From contig CAZVNZ010000007.1 of NCBI GenBank assembly GCA_964628515.1, positions 53,323 to 117,322 of the forward strand: a stretch of 64,000 bases of DNA, read 5' to 3'. Position numbers and translations under genes: made by a program. Positions 7,777 through 17,207 of this stretch are shown piece after piece. The notes beneath the pieces were generated by a model that was given only the letters and a program-made list of their open reading frames with translations, searched no databases and was not told the origin of the DNA. Every line of letters begins with the position of its first letter. The first letter of the stretch is position 1. The stretch comes from CAZVNZ01 sp964628515. Lineage in GTDB: Bacteria; Bacillota; Clostridia; Christensenellales; Christensenellaceae.

Positions 7777-9192
7777 TTACTCCTTTTCGCAAAGTAACCA
7801 TGCTAAAATCTTGTTTTCCGCATCCTCGTTAAATAAATCCAACTCAAAATTAAAATACCGCTGTGCCTCGTAGAGTACGGCTAAAATATTGCCGTACACC
7901 CCTGTACAATGGTGAATATACGGCCCTTCCACCAGTTTACGCTCTAACCGTGGTAGGTTTTCTACTTCTATCCAACAATAAGAGCCTGCGTTATACGGAC
8001 CGTCCACCACCTGCGCCGTGCCTGCAAGTAGGGAGTATTTGCCGTTGTCTCCGTCAAAACGCACTATGGTTATTTCCCCCTCTTTTAACTCCTGTACCAC
8101 CGCCCCTGCATTTGCTTCAAACACAAAAGGATTTACAAGCTGTTTATCGCTCTTGGCAAGAGAAATGGGGAAAGGCCCGCAATGTTGGAGTAGCTCCACA
8201 TTACTTTTATTGGGGTGTCTTACCGTCCAATCCGCAAAAAAAGTGGGGGAAAAGCTTGCCGCTTGGGTAATTACAGAAGATATTGCACCGTGAATATCCG
8301 TCTCGCACACAACAGGCATACCCTCGTCTGTAAGCAAACCGTTAGAGGCGCAAGGCATAATGCCGATTTCGCTTTGCAGAGCGTTCCAACATTGGATTGC
8401 CACCGCCTTGCACCCTCTTTTATCGGCTAAGTTTTTCATGGCGATTTTTAACGACGCCACTCTCTGCACGCTGTTTTTAGGTATTTTTACCGTCATATTT
8501 GATTGTATGTAGTCGCAAACCGCTTGTACCTCGGTGCTCTCCTCCGCCTCTACCCTTTTTACCTCCAAAGTAAGCTGTGGCAGAGAAATTGGGCATAGCT
8601 GAACGCCAAACCGCTCTAAAAGCTCCCCTTCGTTGCACATAACCGTCCAAAAATCTGCGGGGCGTGTGGATATTTGGAGTATTTTTAAGTTTTTCATTTC
8701 CTTAACCACATTTATTACCCCTAAAAAAGTGTTGATGCCACGTATAAAGGCGGTGTCCTCAAGTGCGCAGTTGGTTAGGTAGTTAAAGGGTATTTTAAAC
8801 CGTCTCAGTACCTTGCCTGTTGCAAAAAGTCCGCATTGAGAGTCTGTAAGCCTGTGCCCCTGCGCCGTAAGCTCCCCATCTCTTAAACCCCCTATTAGCA
8901 CGGGTAAACCCATTTCCTTGGCTACTTTACACACTAAATCCTCCGTGCCGAAATTAACGTGAGGGAAAAACACGCCGTCCACATTTTCCTCTTTAAACTT
9001 TGCAACCACTTGTGCAACCGTCTCTTCCCCAATAAGCAAGCCCTCCGCCGTGCAATCCTCTATGCCCACGTAGTTTACACCCATTTTGCCTAATTTTGTG
9101 TATATTTCATTTTTTAGGCGGTGTGCCTCGGTTTTGCTGAATAAATTTCTTCTGGTGGGGGCAACCCCCAATTTTATGTTAAAGTCTTTCAT
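7777..9192 (-). CDS. L-fucose/L-arabinose isomerase-family enzyme
   Basis: A 471-residue cytoplasmic sugar isomerase of the FucI/AraA superfamily, which converts aldoses to ketoses with a divalent metal. The signature is the stretch CWNALQSEIGIMPC followed by LTDEGMPVVCETDIHGA (about residues 268-300), which carries candidate metal ligands (Glu, Asp). A His-rich YIHHCTG segment lies near residue 429. It overlaps the transketolase C-half gene by 4 bp, and the FGGY kinase follows 4 bp later. The kinase/isomerase/transketolase order suggests that deoxysugar or pentose released by the glycosidases is channelled to the pentose phosphate pathway. Exact substrate not assignable. Confidence 0.82.
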   Translation of the reverse strand: MKDFNIKLGVAPTRRNLFSKTEAHRLKNEIYTKLGKMGVNYVGIEDCTAEGLLIGEETVAQVVAKFKEENVDGVFFPHVNFGTEDLVCKVAKEMGLPVLIGGLRDGELTAQGHRLTDSQCGLFATGKVLRRFKIPFNYLTNCALEDTAFIRGINTFLGVINVVKEMKNLKILQISTRPADFWTVMCNEGELLERFGVQLCPISLPQLTLEVKRVEAEESTEVQAVCDYIQSNMTVKIPKNSVQRVASLKIAMKNLADKRGCKAVAIQCWNALQSEIGIMPCASNGLLTDEGMPVVCETDIHGAISSVITQAASFSPTFFADWTVRHPNKSNVELLQHCGPFPISLAKSDKQLVNPFVFEANAGAVVQELKEGEITIVRFDGDNGKYSLLAGTAQVVDGPYNAGSYCWIEVENLPRLERKLVEGPYIHHCTGVYGNILAVLYEAQRYFNFELDLFNEDAENKILAWLLCEKE

Positions 9193-10148
9193 TTACTCTC
9201 TCCTTTTTCCCTTAAATGACTTAAAATAATTTCTGCTCCATTTTGTGCCGTAAGACCGTAATGCTCAAAAACTTCTTTGGAAGCACCGGCAAGGGCAGGC
9301 TCGTCTGAAATGCTTAGGGCGTGTACAGGCACAGGGTTATTTGCGCATGCCACTTGGGAAACTAAGCTGTTTAGCCCCCCAAAAATGCTGTGCTCCTCCA
9401 TTGTTAAAATAAAGCCCGTCTGTGTTGCTTTTAATATTGATTCGGTATCTATTGGCTTTAGTGTGTGCAAATTTAGTACGGCAACCTCTATATTTTGTTT
9501 TTGTAAGATTACAGAAGCATCTAAGGCAGTCCTTACTAACTCCCCTGTGGCAATTATAGTTGCTTTGGCGGTGGTAGTGCATGCACTAAGCCATGTGCCT
9601 TTGCCCCTTTTGTACCCTGTGTTGTTGGTTTTATATACGTCCTCTACCGCATTTCTGCCTATACGCATATATACGGGGCGAGGGTTATTTAGTATATCCT
9701 TTGTAATTTCTGCCGTCTCGTATCTGTCCGCAGGCAAAATTACTTCTAAATTAGGTATTGCGCACATAAGGGCAATATCTTGCAGGCTGTGATGAGTGCT
9801 TCCAAGTGCGCCGTAGCTTACACCCCCGGATATACCAAGCAAAAGCACATTGTTGTTGGAATATGCCACATCCACCTTTATTTGCTCTGCACTACGCATA
9901 CTTAAAAAGCAAGCCGGAGAGGCAACAACCGGTTTTTTACCGCAAGTTGCAAGCCCCGAGGCTATGCCTACTATATTTTGCTCTGCAATACCCACCTCTA
10001 TATGCCTGTCCTTATATTTTTCCACAAAAGGCGTAAGTCCGGCAGAACCGCAAGAATCGCTGGTAAGTACCACAATATCCTTGTCCGTTTGCGCCATGGT
10101 AATTAAGGTTTCGCAAAATGCTTGTCTGTTAGAAATACTGTTGCTCAT
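9189..10148 (-). CDS. Transketolase, C-terminal subunit
   Basis: A 319-residue C-terminal half of a split transketolase, holding the pyrimidine-binding and C-terminal domains. The stretch RHIEVGIAEQNIVGIASGLA contains the Glu that activates thiamine diphosphate, and ILPADRYETAEI and MRIGR follow. It overlaps the N-half gene by 4 bp (ATGA) and the isomerase gene by 4 bp, showing translational coupling. The complex moves two-carbon units between ketose and aldose phosphates and links the sugars of this locus to central metabolism. Confidence 0.92.
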   Translation of the reverse strand: MSNSISNRQAFCETLITMAQTDKDIVVLTSDSCGSAGLTPFVEKYKDRHIEVGIAEQNIVGIASGLATCGKKPVVASPACFLSMRSAEQIKVDVAYSNNNVLLLGISGGVSYGALGSTHHSLQDIALMCAIPNLEVILPADRYETAEITKDILNNPRPVYMRIGRNAVEDVYKTNNTGYKRGKGTWLSACTTTAKATIIATGELVRTALDASVILQKQNIEVAVLNLHTLKPIDTESILKATQTGFILTMEEHSIFGGLNSLVSQVACANNPVPVHALSISDEPALAGASKEVFEHYGLTAQNGAEIILSHLREKGESK

Positions 10149-10999
10149 AGGTTGCCTCCATCATCATCACCATAAAAAGAAAGCTCGTCTAATGCTTGCT
10201 TTAGTTGGTCTTGAGTGGGTACGCCGTGGTGCCATTTTGCAACATTTTCCATAAAGCTTACCCCTTTGCCCTTTATTGTGTTTGCAATTATTAGTTTGGG
10301 TTTTTGGGTTTTTGCGTTAAGCACGTTTAGTATCTCGTTAAAATTATGTCCGTCTATGTTAAACACCTCAAAACCGAAGGCTTGCCATTTATCCGAAAGT
10401 GGCTCTAAGCCCATAACATCCTCGGTGTTTCCGCTTATTTGCAGGTGGTTTCTGTCTATAATTGCGCATAAATTGTTTAGCTTATGATGAGCGCAAAACA
10501 TTGCCGCCTCGTATACAGAGCCTTCTCCTAACTCGCCGTCTCCCATTAGTACGTAAACCTTATAGTCTTTGTTGTCAAGTTTAGCCCCAAGTGCCATGCC
10601 GGCGCCCACAGACAGCCCATGACCTAAAGCCCCGGAGTTTGTTTCTATACCGCAAACCTTGTTGTTGGGATGTCCTATAAGTTTTGTGCCAAACTTAGAA
10701 AAGGTGGCTAAATCGGACTTTGTAATGTAGCCGAAATCCTCTAAAATTACGTAATACGCCTCTACGCAATGCCCTTTACTTAAAATAAAGCGGTCACGCT
10801 CTGCCCACTTTGGATTTTTGGAGTTATGCCTAAGTACGTTGTAAAAAAGGGCGGTAAGTATATCGCTTTGGGATAAATCCCCCCCTGTATGCCCTGTATT
10901 GCCCATTGCTATAAGCTTTAGTGTCTCTTGTCTTATATAGCTTGCCTTTTCTTTAAGCTCTTTGTTACTTAACATTATTCTACCTGCTTTTTTACTCAT
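10145..10999 (-). CDS. Transketolase, N-terminal subunit
   Basis: A 284-residue N-terminal half of split transketolase that binds the thiamine diphosphate diphosphate group. It shows ILSKGHCVEAYY and the cofactor motif GDGELGEGSVYEAAMFCAHH ending with the metal-binding Asn region (IIDRNHLQ). The C-terminal codons include a GDDD stretch made of the recurring ATGGTGATGATG word. Split transketolases are common in Clostridia, often as extra copies in sugar loci. It overlaps the DUF624 gene by 8 bp. Confidence 0.92.
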   Translation of the reverse strand: MSKKAGRIMLSNKELKEKASYIRQETLKLIAMGNTGHTGGDLSQSDILTALFYNVLRHNSKNPKWAERDRFILSKGHCVEAYYVILEDFGYITKSDLATFSKFGTKLIGHPNNKVCGIETNSGALGHGLSVGAGMALGAKLDNKDYKVYVLMGDGELGEGSVYEAAMFCAHHKLNNLCAIIDRNHLQISGNTEDVMGLEPLSDKWQAFGFEVFNIDGHNFNEILNVLNAKTQKPKLIIANTIKGKGVSFMENVAKWHHGVPTQDQLKQALDELSFYGDDDGGNL

Positions 11000-11693
11000 T
11001 TAATTTTTCTAATATTTTATCTTTATTGATGATGTATTTTTCAATACCGCTGTACGTGCAAAATGTCATAGTTAGGTTTATAAAGGAAAGGGCAAACAAC
11101 CCCACCCAAATTAGGGACAGGGGAAAGAAAGTTACGGACAGCAGTACAAGCGCCATAGTTATAAGGCTTGCAACAGCGTTGTATGGTAGCCTAAACAACG
11201 TTAGTATTAAACTGTTTTTAATGGCTTTACTAAGGGGAATATCCAAAAGGGGTATACTTGTAAAGGTGTACCCACCTATTGTAATTGCAAAAAACAGCAG
11301 TACCGCTTGTATCACCTGCATTATTATTTGATTTTCCTCTGTGGTTAGGTTGTAGAAAAGGGCAATTATTGCAAAAATAATACCCCCAAAAATTATGCCT
11401 GCCCCTAAGGACTCTAAAAAATCTCGTTTAAAAATCCTAATAAAGTCCTTCCATATATAAACGTTTTTGTCCTCTAACATATAGGTTACTACTCTTGAAG
11501 AGGCAGAAATTGCGGCCGGTATTGTAACTATGGGCAAAAAGAATAATACCGTTACAAAGTTTAGTAGTATAAGCCCCCAAAACTCCCTTAAAAACACGTC
11601 CGCATATAGCTTTAGCCCTGTTTTTTTTGCCTCTTGCTCTGTAATTTCTGTGTGTGGCTCTCTGTAAAAATCCACTAATTTAAACTTTTTCAA
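10992..11693 (-). CDS. DUF624 (YesL-like) membrane protein
   Basis: A 233-residue integral membrane protein with about five hydrophobic segments (near residues 38-62, 95-115, 130-150, 165-190 and 195-215) and the family start LYADVFLREFWGLILLNF. DUF624/YesL proteins are regularly encoded beside YesMN-type regulators and CUT1 sugar transporters in Firmicutes; their function is not established. Here the gene lies between the ABC ATPase and transketolase genes of the same operon. Confidence 0.85.
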   Translation of the reverse strand: MKKFKLVDFYREPHTEITEQEAKKTGLKLYADVFLREFWGLILLNFVTVLFFLPIVTIPAAISASSRVVTYMLEDKNVYIWKDFIRIFKRDFLESLGAGIIFGGIIFAIIALFYNLTTEENQIIMQVIQAVLLFFAITIGGYTFTSIPLLDIPLSKAIKNSLILTLFRLPYNAVASLITMALVLLSVTFFPLSLIWVGLFALSFINLTMTFCTYSGIEKYIINKDKILEKLNE

Positions 11694-11734
11694 ATTGAAT
11701 CACCATTTCTCTTTTACTATAGTATTTACACCTT

Positions 11735-12448
11735 TTAATCTCGGAAAAACTCTGCTACAAATTGGTTTATTGGGTTGCGCAAAATGTTTTGTGGGGTGTC
11801 TATTTGTTGCAGTACCCCTTTATCCATAACCGCTATTTTATCCGAAAGGCGTAATGCCTCCTGCCTGTTGTGGGTAACATACAAAAAAATAGCTTCGGAA
11901 TTTTTATGTAGCTTTAGTATTTCGTTTTGCATAAACTCCCTTTTTGATTCGTCCAAATTTGCCAAAGGCTCGTCAAGTAAAAATATAGAGGGGTTTTTAA
12001 CCATTGCCCTACCCATTGCCACCAGTTGCTTTTGCCCTCCCGATAGCTGTTTGGGTTTGCGGTTTAGCAAAAACTCTATGTTTAGCAGTTTTGCAATTTG
12101 TGCCACTCGCATTTGGATTTCTCTGCGTGGCAGTTTTTTTTGCCATAGCCCAAAGGCAATGTTTTTGTAGACAGTCATATGAGGGTACAGGGAGTAATTT
12201 TGAAACACCATGCCAATATCTCTGTTGCTTGCTTCCTCGTTGTTTACAAGGCGGTCGTTTATGTAAATCTCTCCGCCGTTTAATTCCTCTAAGCCTGCAA
12301 TTACACGTAGTAGAGTGGTTTTTCCGCAACCCGAAGGGCCGGTTATTACCACTAACTCCTTTTCTTTAATTTCAAAAGAAACGTCTTTTAGTGCACCCTT
12401 CTCTTTTTCGTAGCTTTTGCATACATTTTTAACGCTGATTGTACTCAT
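11735..12448 (-). CDS. CUT1-type ABC ATPase, short form without regulatory domain
   Basis: A 237-residue ATPase of the MsmX/UgpC/MalK type. Walker A is GPSGCGKTT (residues 37-45), the Q-loop is in GMVFQNYSLYPHMTV, the signature is LSGGQKQLVAMGRAM and Walker B is FLLDEPLANLD. MsmX/MalK proteins are about 360-370 residues with a C-terminal OB/TOBE domain. This one stops right after the nucleotide-binding domain (FVAEFFRD). It is embedded in the operon with its permeases, whereas many Firmicutes rely on one shared ATPase elsewhere. It overlaps the GH95 gene by 4 bp. Confidence 0.9.
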   Translation of the reverse strand: MSTISVKNVCKSYEKEKGALKDVSFEIKEKELVVITGPSGCGKTTLLRVIAGLEELNGGEIYINDRLVNNEEASNRDIGMVFQNYSLYPHMTVYKNIAFGLWQKKLPRREIQMRVAQIAKLLNIEFLLNRKPKQLSGGQKQLVAMGRAMVKNPSIFLLDEPLANLDESKREFMQNEILKLHKNSEAIFLYVTHNRQEALRLSDKIAVMDKGVLQQIDTPQNILRNPINQFVAEFFRD

Positions 12449-14622
12449 ACTTTAAATTCCTGTGGTGTATTTGCCTTTATAGTAACACATTTTTGAGTGT
12501 TTTTATATATAATTTTTACCCTTTGGGTTGTTTTGCTTTCAAACACCGCCTTTGTAAGCTCCCCCTTTTCCCAATTTAGCTCGGCTGTAATATCTCCTCT
12601 GCAACGCAGTCCGCATACCTTGCCTTTTGCCCAGCTTTTAGGTAGGGCAGGCAGCAGCCTTATTATATTGTTGTGGCTTTGCAGTAGCGCCTCGCAAATA
12701 CCGGCGGTAAAGCCTGTGTTGCCGTCTAACTCGTACACGTTGTCAAAAGAGGGTGCGCCACGGGTGGGTGGGTGGATTATCATATAATTTTCTTCCGTTA
12801 ATTTTTCTAAAATGCTGTTTATATGCTGTTGCACTTCCTCTCCCTCTTTAAGTCTTGCGCTGTACAGTAAAAGCATATTTCTTGCCCAACCCGTATCCTC
12901 CCAATTTTGTGGATTGGCAAGTTTGTTTGCAATAACCTTTTTTGCCCCCTGTGCTAAATCTTTAGTTGTATCTACGTCTATTTGTGCAAAGGGGTATAGC
13001 CCTAAAAGGTGGCTTGTGTGCCTGTGTTGTGTATCTTTTGCCGGGTGGTTGTGCGCCCATTCGGCAATACTGCCGTCCTTTAGCAGTCTGTACTTAGGTA
13101 GGGTTATGCCCTCCACCCTTTGTGTTAGTGCATCTTTAATGCCAAGTATTTGGCAGGCTTGCAAAAACATATTAAAAAGCTCCCTAATTACAACCACCTC
13201 GTAGGTGGGGGAGTTGCTTATTTGGTACACCTCGCCTGCAACCTCAAAACTGTTTTCGGGGGAAATTGAAGGCCCTGTTGCGTAGGTTTTAGTAGTATCA
13301 TCATAAAAAACATAGCTTGCAAAAAACTGTGTTGCCTCTTTAATTATGGGGTAGATTTGTTTAAGGTAGTTTGTGTCTTGGGTAAATAAATAGTGTTCCC
13401 ATAAATTTATTAAAAGCCACGCACCGCCTGTGGGGCAGGGGGAAAGCTCGCTTGCCCAGTAGGGTGCGGTATGCCCCCAGGAGTTAGAAACAATCTCGCA
13501 GGCAAAACCCTCTAAGCCGTAGCTTTGCTGTGCGGTAATTCGCCCCGAAGGTATAAGCTCCTTTTCAAAATACCTTAAAAGGGGAGGGGTAGTTTCGTAT
13601 AAATTTGCCGTTTGCGCCATAAAGTAGTTCATTTGGGTGTTAATATCTAAGTGCATATCGCACGTCCACCCTATTTTGCATGCCACGTTATCGTTCCAAA
13701 TACCTTGGAGGTGGGCGGGCAAGAGGGAGTTTTCTCTACTGCTACACAAAAGTAAGTATCTTCCGTATTGAAAAAGCTCTGTAATTTTTTTGTGTTTTTC
13801 CTCTAATTGCAGGTGCACACGCTCCATTTTTTCCCTAAAATCCGCTGTATGCTCCTTTTTTATTTCCTCGTAGTTAAACTGTTTGGGGGGTATGGGTTTT
13901 AGACTTCCGTCGAAATCCGTGGCAATTTGTAGGTACACTTTTATGTAGGTTGCACCGCTTACCTTGTTTTGCTTTACCTCGCCGTCCGTTTGTATTTGCA
14001 ATTTGCAAAGTGCCTTTGTACCTGTTTTGTTGTCCGAATGGGTGTGCTCTAAGGCTTGACAATCAATATATATGGTGGTGTCCTCGTAGTGTATACTGCT
14101 GTTTTCTACATTAATATTTAAGTTTGCATTAAATGCCGTGTCGCTTGATATACTGTAAGCTAAAACATCTTTTGGGTAGGAAATTAAGGCTTCGGTAAAA
14201 AACGCTTTGGATTCTGCCACGCACTTACCCGAGGCAATACCGTTAATAATATCTAACTGCCTTGTTAAGTTTGCTTCTTGTGCGTTTTGCCCATTATTAC
14301 CGCTTGCAAAATACTCCACGCAAATTTCCCCTATGGGTAAATTGGTGCCGTAGTTGTTTTTTATGCCGTAAAACTCCTTGGATTTTGCCTTAGCTTCCTT
14401 ATATTTACCTGCCCTGCAAAGCTCCCTCATTTCCAAAAACGCCTTACTTGCGTTTTTTTGGTTGGCTGTATTATACGACCGCTCTCCGCTAAAATAGGTA
14501 TTATGATACAACCGTAAGGTATCTTTGCCGTAGCCACTTAAAAGCATTGTGCCAATACTGCCGTTGCCTAAGGGTAGCCCTTCAAAAAACCTGTTTGCCG
14601 GCGAGTTAAAAGTCAACTTCAT
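12445..14622 (-). CDS. GH95 family glycosidase (alpha-L-fucosidase-like)
   Basis: A 725-residue cytoplasmic enzyme of GH95, a family of inverting alpha-1,2-L-fucosidases and alpha-L-galactosidases. It begins with the family N-terminal domain (FEGLPLGNGSIGTMLLSG) and has the (alpha/alpha)6 barrel with LPAHLQGIWNDN, DMHLDINTQMNYF and ISPENSF. The Asn-x-Asn catalytic motif known from characterised GH95 enzymes reads Asp-Ile-Asn here. There is no signal peptide, so it acts on imported oligosaccharides. It overlaps both neighbours by 4 bp (GH78 upstream, ATPase downstream). Confidence 0.88.
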   Translation of the reverse strand: MKLTFNSPANRFFEGLPLGNGSIGTMLLSGYGKDTLRLYHNTYFSGERSYNTANQKNASKAFLEMRELCRAGKYKEAKAKSKEFYGIKNNYGTNLPIGEICVEYFASGNNGQNAQEANLTRQLDIINGIASGKCVAESKAFFTEALISYPKDVLAYSISSDTAFNANLNINVENSSIHYEDTTIYIDCQALEHTHSDNKTGTKALCKLQIQTDGEVKQNKVSGATYIKVYLQIATDFDGSLKPIPPKQFNYEEIKKEHTADFREKMERVHLQLEEKHKKITELFQYGRYLLLCSSRENSLLPAHLQGIWNDNVACKIGWTCDMHLDINTQMNYFMAQTANLYETTPPLLRYFEKELIPSGRITAQQSYGLEGFACEIVSNSWGHTAPYWASELSPCPTGGAWLLINLWEHYLFTQDTNYLKQIYPIIKEATQFFASYVFYDDTTKTYATGPSISPENSFEVAGEVYQISNSPTYEVVVIRELFNMFLQACQILGIKDALTQRVEGITLPKYRLLKDGSIAEWAHNHPAKDTQHRHTSHLLGLYPFAQIDVDTTKDLAQGAKKVIANKLANPQNWEDTGWARNMLLLYSARLKEGEEVQQHINSILEKLTEENYMIIHPPTRGAPSFDNVYELDGNTGFTAGICEALLQSHNNIIRLLPALPKSWAKGKVCGLRCRGDITAELNWEKGELTKAVFESKTTQRVKIIYKNTQKCVTIKANTPQEFKV

Positions 14623-17207
14623 AAATTTACCTCTAAATTGTGATTGCCCTGCCCCAAAACGCCTATTACTTCCTGTTTATACATTAAGGTTGCCTGTGCG
14701 TCATGGGGGATTTTTACATTAAAAATTATTTTTTTGTCCTCTACATATTTTTCCACACAAATATCCCCCCTAATACTTTTGTATTTTGCTTTGCTGTAAG
14801 TAAGTCCGCCCCCAAGATTTCCGTTTATTACTATATTTTTAAAGCCTGCGCTGTTTTCCGCTTGCCCTATGCCCCCTATGTTTTTAAATATCCACTCGCA
14901 AACGGCGCCGTAGGCGTAGTGGTTAAAGGAGTTCATGTCTGCACTCCACATACTGCCGTTTGGTTTTATGCCGTCCCAATGCTCCCATATGGTGGTTGCA
15001 CCCATTTTTATTTGGTACAACCAGGAGGGGTAATCCTCCTGCAAAAGTAGGTTGTAGGCTTCCTCCTCCTTGCCGTTGTCTGAAAGTGCGTGGCAAAAGT
15101 AGGGTGTGCCTACAAAGCCTGTAACAAGATGCCCCTTTTCTTTGGCTAATAGGTCTGTAAGTCCGTTTATTATAGGGGTTTTGTCTGCAACCAAGTCAAA
15201 ATGCAAGGCTAATATGTGGGCGGTTTGGGTGGGTACATTTAAACTACCGTCCCCATTAATGTACTCTTTGTTAAACCACTCCACAACCTCCTTGTGTATT
15301 TGCATATATTTTTCCGCATCTTCCTTGATATGGAGAATTTCCGCCGTTTGCCCAAGTAATTTAGAGCAATAGGCAAAATAAGCACTACACACCAATTCCT
15401 CTTTTGTTGCGCCAAAATAACTGCCTTCCTGTGCATCCAGCGCCACCCAGTCCCCAAGTTGCAGACGGTATTTCCAACTGCCACCTTGCCTGTGGGCTAT
15501 CATAAACTCCACCCAATCCTTCATACTTTGGTATTGGGTTTTTAGTATTTCCTCGTCTCCAAAAAATTTGTATAACGTCCACGGTATTATAACGGCGGCG
15601 TCTCCCCAGGCGGCTGCGGAGTGAGTACCCCTGCTTACCAGCCAGTCGTGTACTTCGCCTACCTTGCTTGAAATTACGTCCGGCACAATATGGGGTACAC
15701 CCCCTACCGCTTGTTGGTCTACGGCTAAATCCACCAACCACTTTTTAAAAAACTCGTGGCTGTTTGCAAGATAGCAAGCCGTACCGCAAAAAATTTGAGC
15801 ATCCCCCGTCCAACCCACTCGCTCGTTGCGCTGTGGGCAATCTGTGGGTATATCCAAAAAATTGCCTTTCATACTCCAATAGGTGTTTTGCACCAATTTA
15901 TTTATTAGTGGATTGGAGCACTCGAAGGTGTAGGTTTGCTCCATATTAGAATACACAACCTGTGCCCGGAAATCCTCCTTTTTAACTTGCGTGCCAAAAC
16001 CCTCCAATAGTGCGTATCTAAAGCCTTGAAAGGTAAAATGCGGGGTGTAATATCCCCCCTCGTCACCTTTGCAGATGTAAGTTATTTCCTGCTTTGCTTT
16101 GCGTAAATTATCAAAATATGCGTTGCCCTCGGAGTCTAAAACCTCAAAACATTTTAGCTTAAGTACATCCCCCTTTTTGCCCTGCTTTTTAAACTTTACA
16201 AACCCTGTTAGGTTTTGGGCAAAGTCTATAACCCTCTCCCCTTTGGGTGTGGTGAGTATTTGTGTTGCCGGCAAGGTTTCCATTACTTTTACATATCCGC
16301 CTTTTTGGGCAGTAATATTATTGTTGTTGTTGGTATAGTCCACCCTCGTGGCATTATACCAACCGTTTGGGGTGTAATGCGCCTCGCACCAATCCGCTAT
16401 CTCGTAACGGGCATCGTAAATTTCTCCGTCGTAAATCTCGCTGAATTTTATGGGTGAAGAACTGCATAAAAAGGTGTCGTGGGTAGAGATTATCCTTTTA
16501 CTGCCGTCTTTGTAGTTTACAAAAAGCTCGCAAGCAAAGGCGGTGCGATTGCCGTAGTTATCCTTTAGCCCCAAAAACCCAAAAGTGCCTTTATACCAAC
16601 CAACACCCACTAACGCACCCAAGCAGTTTTCCCCCTGCTTTAAAAGGTGGGTAACCTCTCGTGTTTGGTAGAGTAAATGCCTGTTGTAAGAGGTAAAGCC
16701 GGGTGCAAGCAAGTAGTCGTCCGTTTTTTCGCCGTTGATGTAGGTGTTACACAAGCCAAGTGCGGTAGAAATTAAATAGGCGGAGTCAACCTCCCCCGCT
16801 ACCTCAAAGGTAGTACGCATATATTTAGCGTCCGATTGCTCCTCTCCCTCTTTTTCGGGGGAGACAAAGGGTGCATCCCACCTTTTTTTTGCCGTAATAA
16901 AGGAAGTAGGAGGGCAGAAGCCCGTAAAATCATCATCATCCTTATAAAAAATGCCTAAACGCAAATAGTATTTTGTAACCTCCTCTAAAGGCAGTTGAGT
17001 TAGGGGAATATTTAAGCGCTTTTGGCTTAGCACACAACCGCTGTCAAAACAAATTTTTGCAAAATCCTCACTTTTTGCAACTTGATAGCGGTAGCCAAAC
17101 TGTTTGTCTTTGCACCCCTCGCCATCTACGGTAAAACTCAGCTTAGAGTGGTTATCTACCCCTGTGGGTGCTGTTAAATAATCAATATACAGAGAAATCG
17201 TCTTCAT
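14619..17207 (-). CDS. GH78 alpha-L-rhamnosidase
   Basis: An 862-residue inverting alpha-L-rhamnosidase. N-terminal beta domains are followed by the (alpha/alpha)6 barrel with the hallmark DCPQRNERVGWTGDAQIF (around residues 448-465), which contains the conserved acidic residues of the active site, and a C-terminal beta domain. The stretch KMGATTIWEHWDGIKPNGSM near residue 750 holds the conserved C-terminal catalytic Glu. It has no signal peptide. It overlaps the GH31 gene by 26 bp, longer than other joins in the operon. It would remove rhamnose from pectin- or glycoside-derived oligosaccharides in the cytoplasm. Confidence 0.93.
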   Translation of the reverse strand: MKTISLYIDYLTAPTGVDNHSKLSFTVDGEGCKDKQFGYRYQVAKSEDFAKICFDSGCVLSQKRLNIPLTQLPLEEVTKYYLRLGIFYKDDDDFTGFCPPTSFITAKKRWDAPFVSPEKEGEEQSDAKYMRTTFEVAGEVDSAYLISTALGLCNTYINGEKTDDYLLAPGFTSYNRHLLYQTREVTHLLKQGENCLGALVGVGWYKGTFGFLGLKDNYGNRTAFACELFVNYKDGSKRIISTHDTFLCSSSPIKFSEIYDGEIYDARYEIADWCEAHYTPNGWYNATRVDYTNNNNNITAQKGGYVKVMETLPATQILTTPKGERVIDFAQNLTGFVKFKKQGKKGDVLKLKCFEVLDSEGNAYFDNLRKAKQEITYICKGDEGGYYTPHFTFQGFRYALLEGFGTQVKKEDFRAQVVYSNMEQTYTFECSNPLINKLVQNTYWSMKGNFLDIPTDCPQRNERVGWTGDAQIFCGTACYLANSHEFFKKWLVDLAVDQQAVGGVPHIVPDVISSKVGEVHDWLVSRGTHSAAAWGDAAVIIPWTLYKFFGDEEILKTQYQSMKDWVEFMIAHRQGGSWKYRLQLGDWVALDAQEGSYFGATKEELVCSAYFAYCSKLLGQTAEILHIKEDAEKYMQIHKEVVEWFNKEYINGDGSLNVPTQTAHILALHFDLVADKTPIINGLTDLLAKEKGHLVTGFVGTPYFCHALSDNGKEEEAYNLLLQEDYPSWLYQIKMGATTIWEHWDGIKPNGSMWSADMNSFNHYAYGAVCEWIFKNIGGIGQAENSAGFKNIVINGNLGGGLTYSKAKYKSIRGDICVEKYVEDKKIIFNVKIPHDAQATLMYKQEVIGVLGQGNHNLEVNL

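Noticed and set aside
9277..9792. 171-codon plus-strand frame inside the transketolase C-half gene
   Set aside because: It is opposite a well-supported enzyme gene and has no domain or ribosome site.
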